From positions 1 through 64,000 of the forward strand of contig NZ_FOUU01000003.1 of NCBI RefSeq assembly GCF_900114975.1: a stretch of DNA of 64,000 nucleotides, read 5' to 3'. The notes below the pieces were generated by a model. The model worked only from the letters and a program-made list of their open reading frames with translations. It was not told the origin of the DNA and did not search any database. The DNA comes from Thermodesulforhabdus norvegica. GTDB lineage: Bacteria; Desulfobacterota; Syntrophobacteria; Syntrophobacterales; Thermodesulforhabdaceae. Each line of letters starts with the position of its first letter. The first letter of the stretch is position 1. Shown here one piece after another: positions 50,572-60,064 of the stretch. Position numbers and translations under genes: made by a program.

Positions 50572-52647
50572 ATGGTACGGGCATGGGCACGACCGGATGT
50601 GGAAACGACCGAGGGAATAGAAAAAGCCAGGGCTATTGCATCTGAAGAGAGTGGTCGGTTTCGTACTCCCACGGGTATGTCCGGATACATCGTTCCGGTG
50701 CTGGCCGTAGGATGGTGTCTTTTCCAGCTATCGATTTCCAGCTGGCTTTTGCTTGAAAGCACTTATATTCGGTCAATTCATCTTGCTTTTGCGATGGCCA
50801 TTACCTTTTTCGGTTATCCGGCCTTTCGGAAGACCTTTAACAAGGGGTTTATGAAGTTCATATCTCCGCCGGATAGGATACCGCTGATTGACTGGATTAT
50901 GGCCTTTGTTGCGGCTGCTGCGGCCCTTTACATTGCAGTGGATTATGAAGGCGTTTCCATGCGCATGGGAATGCCGAATCAGAGGGATATTATTTTTGGC
51001 GTTCTTCTGGTCGTCACGCTTCTTGAGGCTACCAGGAGAACGGTTGGTCCCGCACTTGTTGTTGTTGCTGTTGCTTTTACGGCTTATTGCTTCCTGGGTC
51101 CTTACATGCCGGGGGTGCTGGCTTTCAAGGGAACGTCCCTTTCTCGCTACATAACCCAGATTAGTCTTTCTACCGAGGGAATATACGGAATACCTCTGAG
51201 CGTTTCCGCCAGAATAGTTTTTTATTTTGTTTTCTTCGGCGCCATGCTCGAAAGGGCCGGCGCGGGAAGGTATTTTATTGAGCTTGCCATGAGCCTTCTG
51301 GGCGGGTTCAAAGGAGGTCCGGCCAAGGCTGCCATTGTAGGGAGCGCTCTTACCGGAATGGTTTCGGGATCAAGTGTTGCTAACATAGTGACCACGGGAA
51401 CCTTCACAATCCCGCTCATGAAAAGCGTTGGATATCCGCCCAAAAAGGCTGCCGCCATAGAGGTTGCGGCGAGTACGGACGGTCAGCTTGCACCTCCAAT
51501 CATGGGGGCCGCAGCCTTCATCATTGCCGAATACCTCAGCGTGGCCTACATTGACGTCATTAAGGCTGCTGCCATACCGGCCTTTGCCTCCTATGCGGCG
51601 CTTTTCTGGATTGTTCATATTGAGGCCTCAAAGCTGGGATTAAAGGGGCTTCCCAGGGAGCAGCTCCCCAGATTCTGGGAAACTTTAAAAAGTGGAATAC
51701 ATTTTCTTTTGCCTTTAACCGTTCTGGTCTATGAACTGGTGATACCCAGACACACTCCTGAACTGGCGGCTTTCCGTGCCATAATCGTTCTGGTTGCTAT
51801 TATTATCATAAGAGCGATTGTCATTGCTCTCAGAGAAGGCGAGTCCGTAAAGTATCATCTGATCCATGCCGGCCGCCTGCTGGTTGAAAGTATGGTGGCC
51901 GGAAGCAAAAATATGGTTACCGTTGCCATTGCCACATCTGCGGCGGGGATAATTGTAGGTGTCGTGACCATGGGACTCGGGGGCCTCATCACCGAGCTTG
52001 TTGCGGCCCTTTCCAGAGGAAATATCCTTCTTATGCTGATAATTACCGCCGTTGCCTCGCTGATCCTGGGTATGGGGCTTCCGACAACTGCTACCTACAT
52101 AGTTATGGCTTCTCTGACCGCCCCTGCCATCGTCCATGTGGGAGCCATGAACGGCTTTGAGGTTCCGCTGATGGCTGCTCATCTTTTCTGCTTCTTTTTC
52201 GGCATTCTTGCAGATGATACCCCGCCTGTGGGGCTTGCGGCTTACGCCGCCTCGGCTATAGCCAATTCGGAACCCATCCCTACGGGGTTGCAGGGGTTTA
52301 CCTATGATCTGCGCACGGCAATTCTGCCTTTTATGTTTATTTTTAACCACGACCTGATCCTGCATAATGTAAACAGCATTCCGCAGGCTCTTTTGATCTT
52401 TGCCACGGCCTGTATCGGAAATTTCGCCTTTGCATCGGCCACTCAGGGGTGGTTTGTTACCAGGAACAAATTCTACGAGGTGCCCCTCCTTCTTGCGGTG
52501 ACTCTTATAATGATGAGGCCTGATCTGATAGCTTCCTGGGTGGGCGTTCCCTACGAGCAGAGATACTTTATGTACATACCCGGTATCGTATTATGGATTC
52601 TTGTGATGATCATGCAGAAATTAAGAGCCCGACGGACGAATTCGTAG
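50572..52647 (+). CDS. TRAP transporter fused permease (DctQ-DctM type)
   Basis: A 691-residue inner-membrane protein. The N-terminal four segments correspond to the small DctQ subunit and the remaining dozen to the large DctM subunit, as in TAXI-associated fused permeases. GSALTGMVSGSSVANIVTTGTFTIPLMK and AASTDGQLAPPIMGAAAFI are the sodium-site repeats; LGMGLPTTATYIVMASLTAPA is the second one. It imports an organic acid with a Na+ gradient. Start: ATG 50572 with GAGGT seven bases upstream; a GTG three codons earlier is possible. Follows the TAXI protein and precedes the beta-keto acid cleavage enzyme by 22 bases. Confidence 0.94.
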   Translation: MVRAWARPDVETTEGIEKARAIASEESGRFRTPTGMSGYIVPVLAVGWCLFQLSISSWLLLESTYIRSIHLAFAMAITFFGYPAFRKTFNKGFMKFISPPDRIPLIDWIMAFVAAAAALYIAVDYEGVSMRMGMPNQRDIIFGVLLVVTLLEATRRTVGPALVVVAVAFTAYCFLGPYMPGVLAFKGTSLSRYITQISLSTEGIYGIPLSVSARIVFYFVFFGAMLERAGAGRYFIELAMSLLGGFKGGPAKAAIVGSALTGMVSGSSVANIVTTGTFTIPLMKSVGYPPKKAAAIEVAASTDGQLAPPIMGAAAFIIAEYLSVAYIDVIKAAAIPAFASYAALFWIVHIEASKLGLKGLPREQLPRFWETLKSGIHFLLPLTVLVYELVIPRHTPELAAFRAIIVLVAIIIIRAIVIALREGESVKYHLIHAGRLLVESMVAGSKNMVTVAIATSAAGIIVGVVTMGLGGLITELVAALSRGNILLMLIITAVASLILGMGLPTTATYIVMASLTAPAIVHVGAMNGFEVPLMAAHLFCFFFGILADDTPPVGLAAYAASAIANSEPIPTGLQGFTYDLRTAILPFMFIFNHDLILHNVNSIPQALLIFATACIGNFAFASATQGWFVTRNKFYEVPLLLAVTLIMMRPDLIASWVGVPYEQRYFMYIPGIVLWILVMIMQKLRARRTNS

Positions 52648-52669
52648 AAAGAGCAGGGGGACATCGATT

Positions 52670-53515
52670 ATGGAAAAATTGATAATAACCGTCGCCCTTA
52701 CGGGTAACGTTCCGACCAAAGAAATGAATCCAAACCTTCCGGTTACGCCCGAAGAAATAGCTCAGGACGTAAGGCGATGTGCCGATGCCGGAGCGGTACT
52801 GTTTCACGTCCATGCCCGCGATGAACAGGGGAGACCCACACTGGACGTGAATGTTTTTAAAAGGATCGTCAGGGCCATAAAGGAAGTTGCCCCCGACGTA
52901 ATCATTCAGCTTTCCACAGGGGGTAGGGCAGGTAGAGACTGGGATGCCCGTGTTGCCCCGGTGAGGCTTCTCCCCGAGATGGCTTCTTTTACGACGGGTT
53001 CCAATAACCTCCCCGGCATAGTTTACGAAAATCCGCCTCAGTTTCTGGAATATCTCGCAAAGGTCTTCAACGAAACGGGTGTTAAACCCGAAATAGAAGT
53101 TTTTGAAGCCGGAATGATCAACAATGCTCTCTTTTTGAGCAAGAAAGGGTGGATTCATCCGCCCTTTCATTTCGATTTCGTGCTTGGAGCGCCGGGGGCT
53201 CTACCTGGCTCGGTCAAGATTTTACAGTTTCTGGTCGATCTAATTCCCGCCGGTTCCACATGGTCTGTTGCCGGAATAGGAAGGGCGGAAATTCCTCTGG
53301 CAACTGCGGCCATTGTTATGGGAGGCCACGTTCGTGTGGGCCTTGAGGACAATCTCTACATGCCCGACGGGAGCCTTGCCAGCAATCCCGGTCTTGTGGA
53401 AAAGGTCGTTCGAATCGCCAGAGAGGTTGGCCGCGATATAGCCACTCCCGACGAAGCACGTGCCATTCTGTCCTTGCCGCCAGAAAGAAAAAATCGCATA
53501 CTGGAGATGCTGTGA
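52670..53515 (+). CDS. Beta-keto acid cleavage enzyme (BKACE, DUF849 family)
   Basis: A 281-residue TIM-barrel zinc enzyme. The metal site stretch is LFHVHARDEQGRPTLD (HVHARD, about 46-51); QLSTGGRAGRD, EVFEAGMI, and GGHVRVGLEDN match the family that includes 3-keto-5-aminohexanoate cleavage enzyme (Kce). These enzymes exchange acetyl-CoA with a beta-keto acid to give acetoacetate and a new CoA ester. Being 22 bases after the TRAP permease, it probably acts on the imported compound or its product, for example a keto derivative in lysine or carnitine breakdown. The particular substrate cannot be read directly. Confidence 0.9.
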   Translation: MEKLIITVALTGNVPTKEMNPNLPVTPEEIAQDVRRCADAGAVLFHVHARDEQGRPTLDVNVFKRIVRAIKEVAPDVIIQLSTGGRAGRDWDARVAPVRLLPEMASFTTGSNNLPGIVYENPPQFLEYLAKVFNETGVKPEIEVFEAGMINNALFLSKKGWIHPPFHFDFVLGAPGALPGSVKILQFLVDLIPAGSTWSVAGIGRAEIPLATAAIVMGGHVRVGLEDNLYMPDGSLASNPGLVEKVVRIAREVGRDIATPDEARAILSLPPERKNRILEML

Positions 53516-53545
53516 ACCGGTAAACCTGTTCTCGGGAATACACAA

Positions 53546-54778
53546 TTGACACTGTCACTACCTCTAAAAATTTTGATGTATTCCCATGATACCTATGGGC
53601 TCGGGCACATCAGGAGAACCCTGGCCATAGCAAAAAACATACGAAGCCTTCCGGCCAATATTTTGATACTTACGGGTTCTCCCCTTGTCGGAAGGTTTAC
53701 CATCCCGAGAAATGTCGATTTTGTAAGAATTCCCGGCATGATCAAGGTAACCAACGAGGAGTATTTGCCTCTATCAATGAAGCTGGAGGCCACTCAGGTT
53801 CTTTCGATACGGGAATCAATAATTCTTGCAACGGTAAAGTCCTTTCGTCCCGATGTGCTCGTCGTGGATAAGGCTCCTCTGGGCCTGAAAAAAGAAGTCG
53901 TACCTGCCCTGGAGTGGATAAGAGAGGAACTCCCTTCCTGCCGAACCGTTCTGGGGCTCCGGGATGTCATGGACAGTGCAGAGGAGACGCGGCGGGATTG
54001 GGAAGAGAAAAACGTTTACGTGGTGATGGACTCGCTTTACGACGAAATCTGGGTCTATGGGGTCCAGGGGTTTTACGACCCCGTAAAAGAGTATCTAATC
54101 CCGGAGTCCGTCTCCCGTAAAGTTTACTTTACCGGTTACATTCCCAGGTACGTTCCTACAAGGCAGGAGCTGGAAAAGGTCCGTAGAGACATCGGACTGC
54201 CTCAGGATAGACCCACGGTTCTCGTTACCGTCGGGGGTGGGGGCGATGGCTACCCAATCCTTGATACCTTCCTGAGAGCTTTTGAAACGGAGTCTTCCGA
54301 GTTGTCCTTTTACGGACTGCTGGTGACCGGGCCTTTTTTGAGTTCCTCCAGATTTCAGGAGGTCAGAAGCCGGGCGGCCAGCCTGGGCTGGCGCGCCATC
54401 AGATTTCACAAGTTTATGGAGGCCGTTATAGGCAACTCCGATGTGGTGGTGAGTATGGGGGGGTATAACACGATCTGTGAGATTTTTTCCCAGTGCAAGC
54501 CCTGCCTCGTCGTTCCCCGAACGGTGCCCAGAGAAGAGCAACTCATAAGGGCAGAGATACTGCATCGCCACGGATTTTGTGATTACATTAAGCCAGGTTT
54601 TCTTACCCCTGAAATTTTAAGAGAAAAGATTTTAAAATTGCTTTCGGATCGATCAAGTCTTTCCGAGAGGATGAAGGGATTTCCTTTCACGGCTTTTGAT
54701 GTAATACGGCAAAGGCTGATTGTACTGAAGGAGAAAGGCGGTGAGCAGATCTCGGGGCCTTCTCGGAATGGTCCTTAA
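53546..54778 (+). CDS. Predicted glycosyltransferase (COG4671, MurG-like fold), copy 1
   Basis: A 410-residue GT-B protein. KILMYSHDTYGLGHIRRTLAIA opens the acceptor domain as in COG4671 glycosyltransferases. VTVGGGGDGYPILDTFL starts the nucleotide-sugar domain, and DVVVSMGGYNTICEIFSQCKPCLVVPR is the MurG/UGT-like donor-binding stretch. The frame starts at TTG 53546; the only nearby ATG (53576) falls inside strand one, so TTG is preferred despite a weak ribosome site. First gene of a tightly overlapping glycan cluster and paralogous to the gene at 58.2 kb. Donor and acceptor unknown. Confidence 0.85.
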   Translation: MTLSLPLKILMYSHDTYGLGHIRRTLAIAKNIRSLPANILILTGSPLVGRFTIPRNVDFVRIPGMIKVTNEEYLPLSMKLEATQVLSIRESIILATVKSFRPDVLVVDKAPLGLKKEVVPALEWIREELPSCRTVLGLRDVMDSAEETRRDWEEKNVYVVMDSLYDEIWVYGVQGFYDPVKEYLIPESVSRKVYFTGYIPRYVPTRQELEKVRRDIGLPQDRPTVLVTVGGGGDGYPILDTFLRAFETESSELSFYGLLVTGPFLSSSRFQEVRSRAASLGWRAIRFHKFMEAVIGNSDVVVSMGGYNTICEIFSQCKPCLVVPRTVPREEQLIRAEILHRHGFCDYIKPGFLTPEILREKILKLLSDRSSLSERMKGFPFTAFDVIRQRLIVLKEKGGEQISGPSRNGP

Positions 54779-56018
54779 GGGATATCCCAGGATTTCGGAA
54801 ACCTTCATAAGCAACGAGATATATCTGCTCGAGAGGCTGGGAATTCCTCTGGAGATATATTCTCTTAGAAGGCCCAGGGAGAATTTCACCCATGGTCTGG
54901 TAACTGAAATCCTGGCTCCCGTTACATACGTTCCGGAATACGTGAAACTCTGGTGGCGGACGCTTTTTAGAACAAACGGAAGATTTTTTTTGAAACATCC
55001 CGTACGCTATTCGGCAATATGTCTTCAGGCTGTTATAAGAGCCATGGAAAGAGGAACGACGGCGACCCTGAGGCATTTTCTTCAGGCCGGACATCTTGCG
55101 TCCTTAAAGGTTTCGGACAGGCCGGTGGTACATCTCCATGCTCACTTTTGCCACACCCCGACTTCGGTAACGCTCTTTCTTTCTCAACTCACGGGAGTGC
55201 CCTTCAGCTTTACCGCTCACGCAAAAGATATCTATACCTCCGAGCCTTCACAGCTAAGGCGCAAAATCAGGAAGGCTCGCTTTGTGGTTACCTGCACAGA
55301 GTATAACGCAAGGTATCTCAAAAGTGTTGCGGGAAACATCAATACCCCCATTTACACAATCTATCACGGTATAAACCTATCCTATTTTGCCTATGGTCAC
55401 AATCCTCCTGAAGGTGAGCCCTACAGGATTCTGTCGGTGGGAAGGCTCGTGGAGAAAAAAGGCTATGACGATGTGTTAAAGGCTTTGGCAATGCTTAGGA
55501 GAAGCCCTTCGAGGGGTAAGCCTTTCAATTTTGAATTCATTCACATAGGGGATGGTGATGACGGCGAAAAAATCAAAAAAATGGCGGCCGAGCTCGATCT
55601 GAAGGATGTCGTAAAGTTTTTGGGCACGCTGCCTCACGAGAAGGTAATCCCCTTTTACAGAACTTCCCACGTTTTCGTCCTGGGGTGCAAAAGGGCTCTA
55701 AACGGTGATCAGGACGGCCTGCCCAATGTTATTCTTGAAGCCATGGCCGTCGGGATACCCGTTGTAGCGACGAATTTTTCGGCCATTCCCGAAGCGGTTA
55801 TACACGGGGAAACAGGGATTCTGGTTGAACCGGGACGTCCCGAAGCTATTGCCAGGGCTATTGAGGAAGTATTTGAACGCTATGACTCAAGCCGTAAGCG
55901 AGCGGAAAAAGCCCGCAGGATCGTGGAAGAAAAGTTCGACCAGCGGATCTGGATTGAAAAACTCCACGCACTGTTAAGGCAGGCTGTTAATGAAGGTATG
56001 CTGTTACTTTCCAAATAA
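54741..56018 (+). CDS. Glycosyltransferase family 4 protein, copy 1
   Basis: A 425-residue retaining glycosyltransferase. It has GYPRISETFISNEIYLLE at the start (WsaF/colanic-acid WcaL-like), VHLHAHFCHTPTSVTLFLS, FTAHAKDIYT, and the donor-site LPNVILEAMAVGIPVVATNFSAIPE with the E-x7-E pattern, then GETGILVEPG. GTG start at 54741 has GAAGGAG upstream and overlaps the preceding gene by 38 bases. It adds a sugar from a nucleotide donor to a lipid-linked or surface glycan in the cytoplasm. Sugar specificity unknown. Confidence 0.88.
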   Translation: MSRSRGLLGMVLKGYPRISETFISNEIYLLERLGIPLEIYSLRRPRENFTHGLVTEILAPVTYVPEYVKLWWRTLFRTNGRFFLKHPVRYSAICLQAVIRAMERGTTATLRHFLQAGHLASLKVSDRPVVHLHAHFCHTPTSVTLFLSQLTGVPFSFTAHAKDIYTSEPSQLRRKIRKARFVVTCTEYNARYLKSVAGNINTPIYTIYHGINLSYFAYGHNPPEGEPYRILSVGRLVEKKGYDDVLKALAMLRRSPSRGKPFNFEFIHIGDGDDGEKIKKMAAELDLKDVVKFLGTLPHEKVIPFYRTSHVFVLGCKRALNGDQDGLPNVILEAMAVGIPVVATNFSAIPEAVIHGETGILVEPGRPEAIARAIEEVFERYDSSRKRAEKARRIVEEKFDQRIWIEKLHALLRQAVNEGMLLLSK

Positions 56019-57123
56019 GCCCTTTCGTTACGGATCTCCTTCGGGTGACCGTACGATCTCAGAGCATCTCGTAGATGCACTGGTAAAAAAAGGGCATTCC
56101 TGGGTGGAAGCATCGTCTTTCCGCTCCAGACTTTTTTGGCTCTATCCCGACAGGATTTTGACTTTACCCCTTGAGACGGTGGCGGCAATACGCAGATTCC
56201 TGGAACTCAGGCCCGATGTATGGCTGACTTATCATTCCTACTACAAGTCGCCCGATCTTTTCGGATGGTGGATCGGGAAGCTTAAGAAGCCGGATCCGGC
56301 GAAATATGTCATATTTCAGGGTATGTACAGTACGGGCCCGAAGAAAAAAGCCAGATTCAAGGCAGGCTACCTCATCAACTCTCTGGCTTTGATGTGCGCC
56401 GATCTCGTCTTTTCAAATAACCTTATGGACTTGCCGGGACTGAAAAGAATCGTTCCCGGGAGTAAACTTATTTATCTGCCTCCCGGAATTTTCCCCGAGG
56501 AATTTGCCTTTAGTGAACAGGCAAGATCGGAAGTCAGATTGCGGTACGGCATAAAGGACGGAGATAGGGTTGTCCTCAGCGTTTGCAGGTTCCGTCCGGG
56601 AGTCAAATACGAAAGCATGAAGTTCCTTTTCGCTTCTCTCAGGTTTGTCAGGACCCCCTTTAAGCTACTTCTGATCGGGACAGGTCCGATGTACGGGCAC
56701 GTAGAAAGACTTGCCGGGAACCTTGAAAAGGTCAACGAGAAGTCCTATGTGATCTTGCTCGGTCAAATTGCCCGGAGTGAACTCTGGAGGTATTATTCTG
56801 CTGCGGACCTCTTTGCCTTTCCCGGGATAGGCGAGTCTCTCGGCATGGTTTACCTGGAAGCACAGGCCTGTGGGTTGCCCGTTATAGCCCTTAAGGGGCC
56901 CGGAGTGGCACAGGTGATCAGAGACGGGGAGACCGGATTCCTTGTGAACGGACGGGATCCGGAAAAGTACGCAAGGGTTATTGAAAGCCTGCTGGAGGAC
57001 GAAAATCTGAGAAAACTCATGGGAGAGAGTGCAAGAGAATTCGTGGCACGGGAACGAAACGCGCATAAGCATTACGCCAGATTTGTTGATATTCTGGAAG
57101 GACTGGTGGAAAATGACTCATGA
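55990..57123 (+). CDS. Glycosyltransferase family 4 protein, copy 2
   Basis: A 377-residue GT-B glycosyltransferase. Visible features are GSPSGDRTISEHLVDALVKKGH (glycine loop and helix), LSVCRFRPGVKYESMKFLF, PFKLLLIGTGPMYGHVERLA, and FPGIGESLGMVYLEAQACGLPVIAL with the E-x7-E pattern (E-S-L-G-M-V-Y-L-E), followed by DGETGFLVNG. It overlaps copy 1 by 29 bases and the following Cys-rich gene by 11. The sequence is clearly distinct from copy 1, so the two likely add different sugars. Confidence 0.88.
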   Translation: MKVCCYFPNKPFRYGSPSGDRTISEHLVDALVKKGHSWVEASSFRSRLFWLYPDRILTLPLETVAAIRRFLELRPDVWLTYHSYYKSPDLFGWWIGKLKKPDPAKYVIFQGMYSTGPKKKARFKAGYLINSLALMCADLVFSNNLMDLPGLKRIVPGSKLIYLPPGIFPEEFAFSEQARSEVRLRYGIKDGDRVVLSVCRFRPGVKYESMKFLFASLRFVRTPFKLLLIGTGPMYGHVERLAGNLEKVNEKSYVILLGQIARSELWRYYSAADLFAFPGIGESLGMVYLEAQACGLPVIALKGPGVAQVIRDGETGFLVNGRDPEKYARVIESLLEDENLRKLMGESAREFVARERNAHKHYARFVDILEGLVENDS

Positions 57124-57640
57124 GGTGAACACTTCTGAAAGCTATATATTAAGGGAAATAAGCAGGGCAGGAGGATTTTACGGTATCTTTGGAAAGGAAC
57201 TCATAAAAGCCGTTCAGCCCTGCATGGATAGAGCCCTCAGGTGTGTTGAACGGAGTCGCAGGATAATGCAGGAACTCGGGCTTGATGAGATATGTCGCAA
57301 GTGTGACGAAGAGGAAGGAGGCAGTTGTTGCGGTAAAGGGATAGAAAATTACTACGGTATGTCACTTTTGCTGGCAAACCTTATGGCCGCCGTGGAACTG
57401 CCGAAAAAGAGATATGATCCCGGAGGATGCTTCTTCCTCGTACCCGGTGGATGCAGCCTGGTCTTTAGACATACCATCTGTGTAAACTATCTATGCAGAA
57501 AGATTTACGATGAACTTGGTAGCGATTCTATCGTTAAACTCCAGGAAATTTCCGGACACGAGATAAATGCGGTCTTTGAGCTGAACGAGCGTATTCTGGC
57601 CTTTTTGAGATTTCGTAACCATGGATCGGCTGACCTGTAA
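57113..57640 (+). CDS. Unknown cysteine-rich protein in glycan cluster
   Basis: A 175-residue protein I do not recognise. Cysteines group as ICRKCDEEEGGSCCGKG (C-x2-C-x8-CC, about 63-79), then GGCFFLVPGGCSLVFRHTICVNYLC, eight or nine in all, recalling YkgJ-like zinc or iron-sulfur proteins. The N- and C-terminal parts are helical and charged, with no membrane segment or signal. ATG 57113 lies in the end of the GT4 gene with GGTGG before it; longer in-frame starts are within that gene. It overlaps the methyltransferase-like gene by 20 bases. Its place suggests a role in modifying the glycan or lipid; nothing more can be said. Confidence 0.7.
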   Translation: MTHEVNTSESYILREISRAGGFYGIFGKELIKAVQPCMDRALRCVERSRRIMQELGLDEICRKCDEEEGGSCCGKGIENYYGMSLLLANLMAAVELPKKRYDPGGCFFLVPGGCSLVFRHTICVNYLCRKIYDELGSDSIVKLQEISGHEINAVFELNERILAFLRFRNHGSADL

Positions 57641-58232
57641 AACCCTTCAGAGGCTGGCGGAGTTTCTCGATGCCAGAAAGGTAGGCCATGTCGGCAATTC
57701 AGGATATCGCAAGACCAGCGACATGGCCGTACTTCTGAAGATCCTGGAGCGGCTTATTGATAAGGGCATAGTGGTTCCGAAAAAAACCGTTTTTCTGGAT
57801 ATGGGTAGTGGGGACGGAAGGGTAAATATCTTCATGGCTTACGTTTGCAGATGGTCTCTGGGATTTGAAATAGAAGATTTCATATACGATGAATATCTTG
57901 ACTTAAAAGGTGAAATTGCGTCGTTTTTAAAAATGAAAGGCCTGAAACCTCTTCCCGACACTCTGAAGGTGTGGTGTGGGGACTCTCTGGATGAAAGGTC
58001 TCATAGAAAGATGTCAGAAGAAACCGGAGTTACTCTGGCGGATGTGGACATCTTTTATACCTACATAACCATGCACGACCTTTTCGCAGATTTCCTTCGT
58101 GAAAAGGCGAGAAGTGGAGCCTACTATATGGTTTACGGTTTCAACGGTATTTTGCCCCGATACAGGGGGTTTGAACTGGTGGATCCCGACGTGGCCGGCC
58201 AGAAGATCGTGACCCTTTACAGGAAACTCTGA
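57621..58232 (+). CDS. SAM-dependent methyltransferase-like protein
   Basis: A 203-residue Rossmann protein. VFLDMGSGDGRVNIFMAYV (about 57-75) is a clear motif I for SAM binding, followed by SLGFEIEDFIYDEY, an acidic strand-2 end. VDIFYTYITMHDLFADFL could be the motif IV equivalent, with YT replacing the usual NPP/DPP. The N-terminal YRKTSDMAVLLKILERL resembles DOT1-like or tRNA-type helper helices. Two bases separate its stop from the second COG4671 glycosyltransferase. Possibly methylates a sugar or lipid of the glycan; inference only. Confidence 0.75.
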   Translation: MDRLTCKTLQRLAEFLDARKVGHVGNSGYRKTSDMAVLLKILERLIDKGIVVPKKTVFLDMGSGDGRVNIFMAYVCRWSLGFEIEDFIYDEYLDLKGEIASFLKMKGLKPLPDTLKVWCGDSLDERSHRKMSEETGVTLADVDIFYTYITMHDLFADFLREKARSGAYYMVYGFNGILPRYRGFELVDPDVAGQKIVTLYRKL

Positions 58233-58234
58233 AA

Positions 58235-59398
58235 ATGAAGGTTCTGCTTTATTGTCAGCACGTTTTGGGGGTCGGGCATCTTTACCGTAGCCTTGAAATT
58301 GCCAGGGCATTGCAGCCCCATGAGGTCATATTCATCGAGGGCGGCCGGCCGATAGATGAAGTTGACTACCCTGGAAATGTTCGAATTCTTAGATTACCGG
58401 CTCTGATGATGGACGAAAATTTTGAGAGGCTTTTTTCTCCCGACGGCGAGGATCTCGAGGCAGTAAAAAATCGTAGAAAGGAGGTTTTGCTGGAGACCTG
58501 CCGGCATGAGCGGCCGGATGTCTGCGTTATAGAATTGTTTCCTTTTGGTAGAAAGAAGTTTCGTTTCGAACTGGTTCCGCTTCTCGAGATGCTGAGGCGT
58601 GATTTTCCCGACACGCTTGTCGTTTCAAGCATAAGAGACATTCTGGTCGAAAAGAAAAAGAGAGATGAATTTGAAAAAAAAGCCCTTAAATATCTGAAGA
58701 GCTTTTTCGATCTCGTTCTGGTGCACTCCGATCCCAGGGTGATTACACTTCAGGAAAGTTTTGCGCGCTTTGACGAAATCCCCGTACCCGTGGAATACAC
58801 GGGATACGTGGTCAGGAAGCCCGGAAGATGCGGGATTCGTGCTCCCTCAGAACGGTCCGGAAAGCGAATAGTCGTAAGTAACGGTGGAGGAAGTGTGGGG
58901 CATGAGTTAATCGAGACGGCTATTGATGCCTTCGGGCTGTTGCCCCTGAATGATGTCGAACTGGATGTATTCCCCGGTCCCTTTATGCCCGAGGAGGTCA
59001 AAAAACCTATTGAAAGCAGGGCGGCAAGGTATCGTGGAATCAGGGTAAATACTTTTTCCCGGGATTTTGTTTCCGAGCTTCTGGCAAGTGACCTTTCCAT
59101 AAGTATGGCCGGATACAATACTATGATGGACCTTCTGAGCGCCGGAGTATTCGGGCTTGTGTATCCTTTTAAGCAGAACCGGGAACAAGCACTGAGGGCC
59201 AGAAGATTTGAGAAGTTTGGGGTCGTCAGGTGTATTGAAAAGCTCGATGCCGAATATCTGGCCGGAGAAATACTTCGTTGTCTTGATCGGGAGCCTCATA
59301 CCGGAAGAGAGTATCCCATAGATACCGACGGGGCATTGAGTACTAAAAGGATTCTGGAAAGATACAGCAGACAGAAAAAGGGTTTGTACAGGAAATGA
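58235..59398 (+). CDS. Predicted glycosyltransferase (COG4671, MurG-like fold), copy 2
   Basis: A 387-residue GT-B protein paralogous to the gene at 53.5 kb: VLLYCQHVLGVGHLYRSLEIA at the start, ERPDVCVIELFPFGRKKFRFEL in the acceptor domain, VVSNGGGSVGHELIETAI at the domain junction and DLSISMAGYNTMMDLLSAGVFGLVYP for donor binding. Both copies keep the GxGHxxR-type loop (GVGHLYR). The start directly follows the methyltransferase-like gene, and its stop overlaps the FtsX-type permease by four bases, binding glycan synthesis to the ABC transporter genes. Confidence 0.85.
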   Translation: MKVLLYCQHVLGVGHLYRSLEIARALQPHEVIFIEGGRPIDEVDYPGNVRILRLPALMMDENFERLFSPDGEDLEAVKNRRKEVLLETCRHERPDVCVIELFPFGRKKFRFELVPLLEMLRRDFPDTLVVSSIRDILVEKKKRDEFEKKALKYLKSFFDLVLVHSDPRVITLQESFARFDEIPVPVEYTGYVVRKPGRCGIRAPSERSGKRIVVSNGGGSVGHELIETAIDAFGLLPLNDVELDVFPGPFMPEEVKKPIESRAARYRGIRVNTFSRDFVSELLASDLSISMAGYNTMMDLLSAGVFGLVYPFKQNREQALRARRFEKFGVVRCIEKLDAEYLAGEILRCLDREPHTGREYPIDTDGALSTKRILERYSRQKKGLYRK

Positions 59399-60063
59399 AG
59401 GAGATCGATAAAGGAACGGTAAAAAAACAGATTGTGCTACCCTGGAAGCACGTTATGAGGATAGCCTGGACCTTTATGATTGAACGGTGGTCCAGGTCCG
59501 TTATTACCGTTGCTTCCTTAATGCTTGCGGTCTCCTTTTTGGCCTACACTTTTTTTACCTTCGAGATACTTAACAGCCTGTGGCCTTTCGCCGATCCCGC
59601 AACTCAACAGAAGATAATCAGGGCCGGATACCTTATGGAGAACGGCAGGTTTGGTGCCCATCCTCGAGACATATGGCTTGCAATTCTTGCCATGCTGATA
59701 AGCCTTGTTGGTATAACCAATACTCAATTGATGGCCGTTACCGAGAGGTTTCGAGAGATAGGAACTATGAAGTGTCTGGGGGCTCTTGATTCCTTTGTGG
59801 TGAAGATATTTATGCTTGAGGCGATCTATCAGGGGTTAATGGGAAGCCTGGCCGGATGGCTCCTGGGCACGATCCTGGCGACGCTTACGGCGCTGGCAAA
59901 GATCGGGTTGATATGTCTTCTGTATTTTCCCGCCGGAGGACTGGGGAAGATTTTAATACTTACGGTTACTCTGACTGTATTTCTTTCTATACTGGGTGTC
60001 TCATATCCCTGCATTGTAGCTGCCCGGATGCAGCCCGCCGTGGCCTTAAGACAGGAAGAATGA
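59395..60063 (+). CDS. FtsX-like ABC transporter permease, minimal form
   Basis: A 222-residue permease. The first membrane segment (about 37-60) precedes a short periplasmic stretch of only 30-40 residues. Then the FtsX core follows with MAVTERFREIGTMKCLGALDSFVVKIFMLEAI, the coupling-helix signature of MacB/LolC-type permeases, and three further segments ending with PAVALRQEE. The large periplasmic domain of MacB/LolE is missing. Overlaps the second glycosyltransferase by ATGA. With the ATPase at 60.3 kb and the large M28-like membrane protein it probably forms a three-part ABC system that extracts or exports a lipid-linked product. Confidence 0.87.
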   Translation: MKEIDKGTVKKQIVLPWKHVMRIAWTFMIERWSRSVITVASLMLAVSFLAYTFFTFEILNSLWPFADPATQQKIIRAGYLMENGRFGAHPRDIWLAILAMLISLVGITNTQLMAVTERFREIGTMKCLGALDSFVVKIFMLEAIYQGLMGSLAGWLLGTILATLTALAKIGLICLLYFPAGGLGKILILTVTLTVFLSILGVSYPCIVAARMQPAVALRQEE

Positions 60064-60064
60064 T

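Noticed and set aside
53546-53578. TTGACA at 53546 as a promoter of the glycan cluster
   Set aside because: It falls on the first codons of the transferase gene and has no -10 hexamer at 16-18 bases; the T is better used as the TTG start codon.
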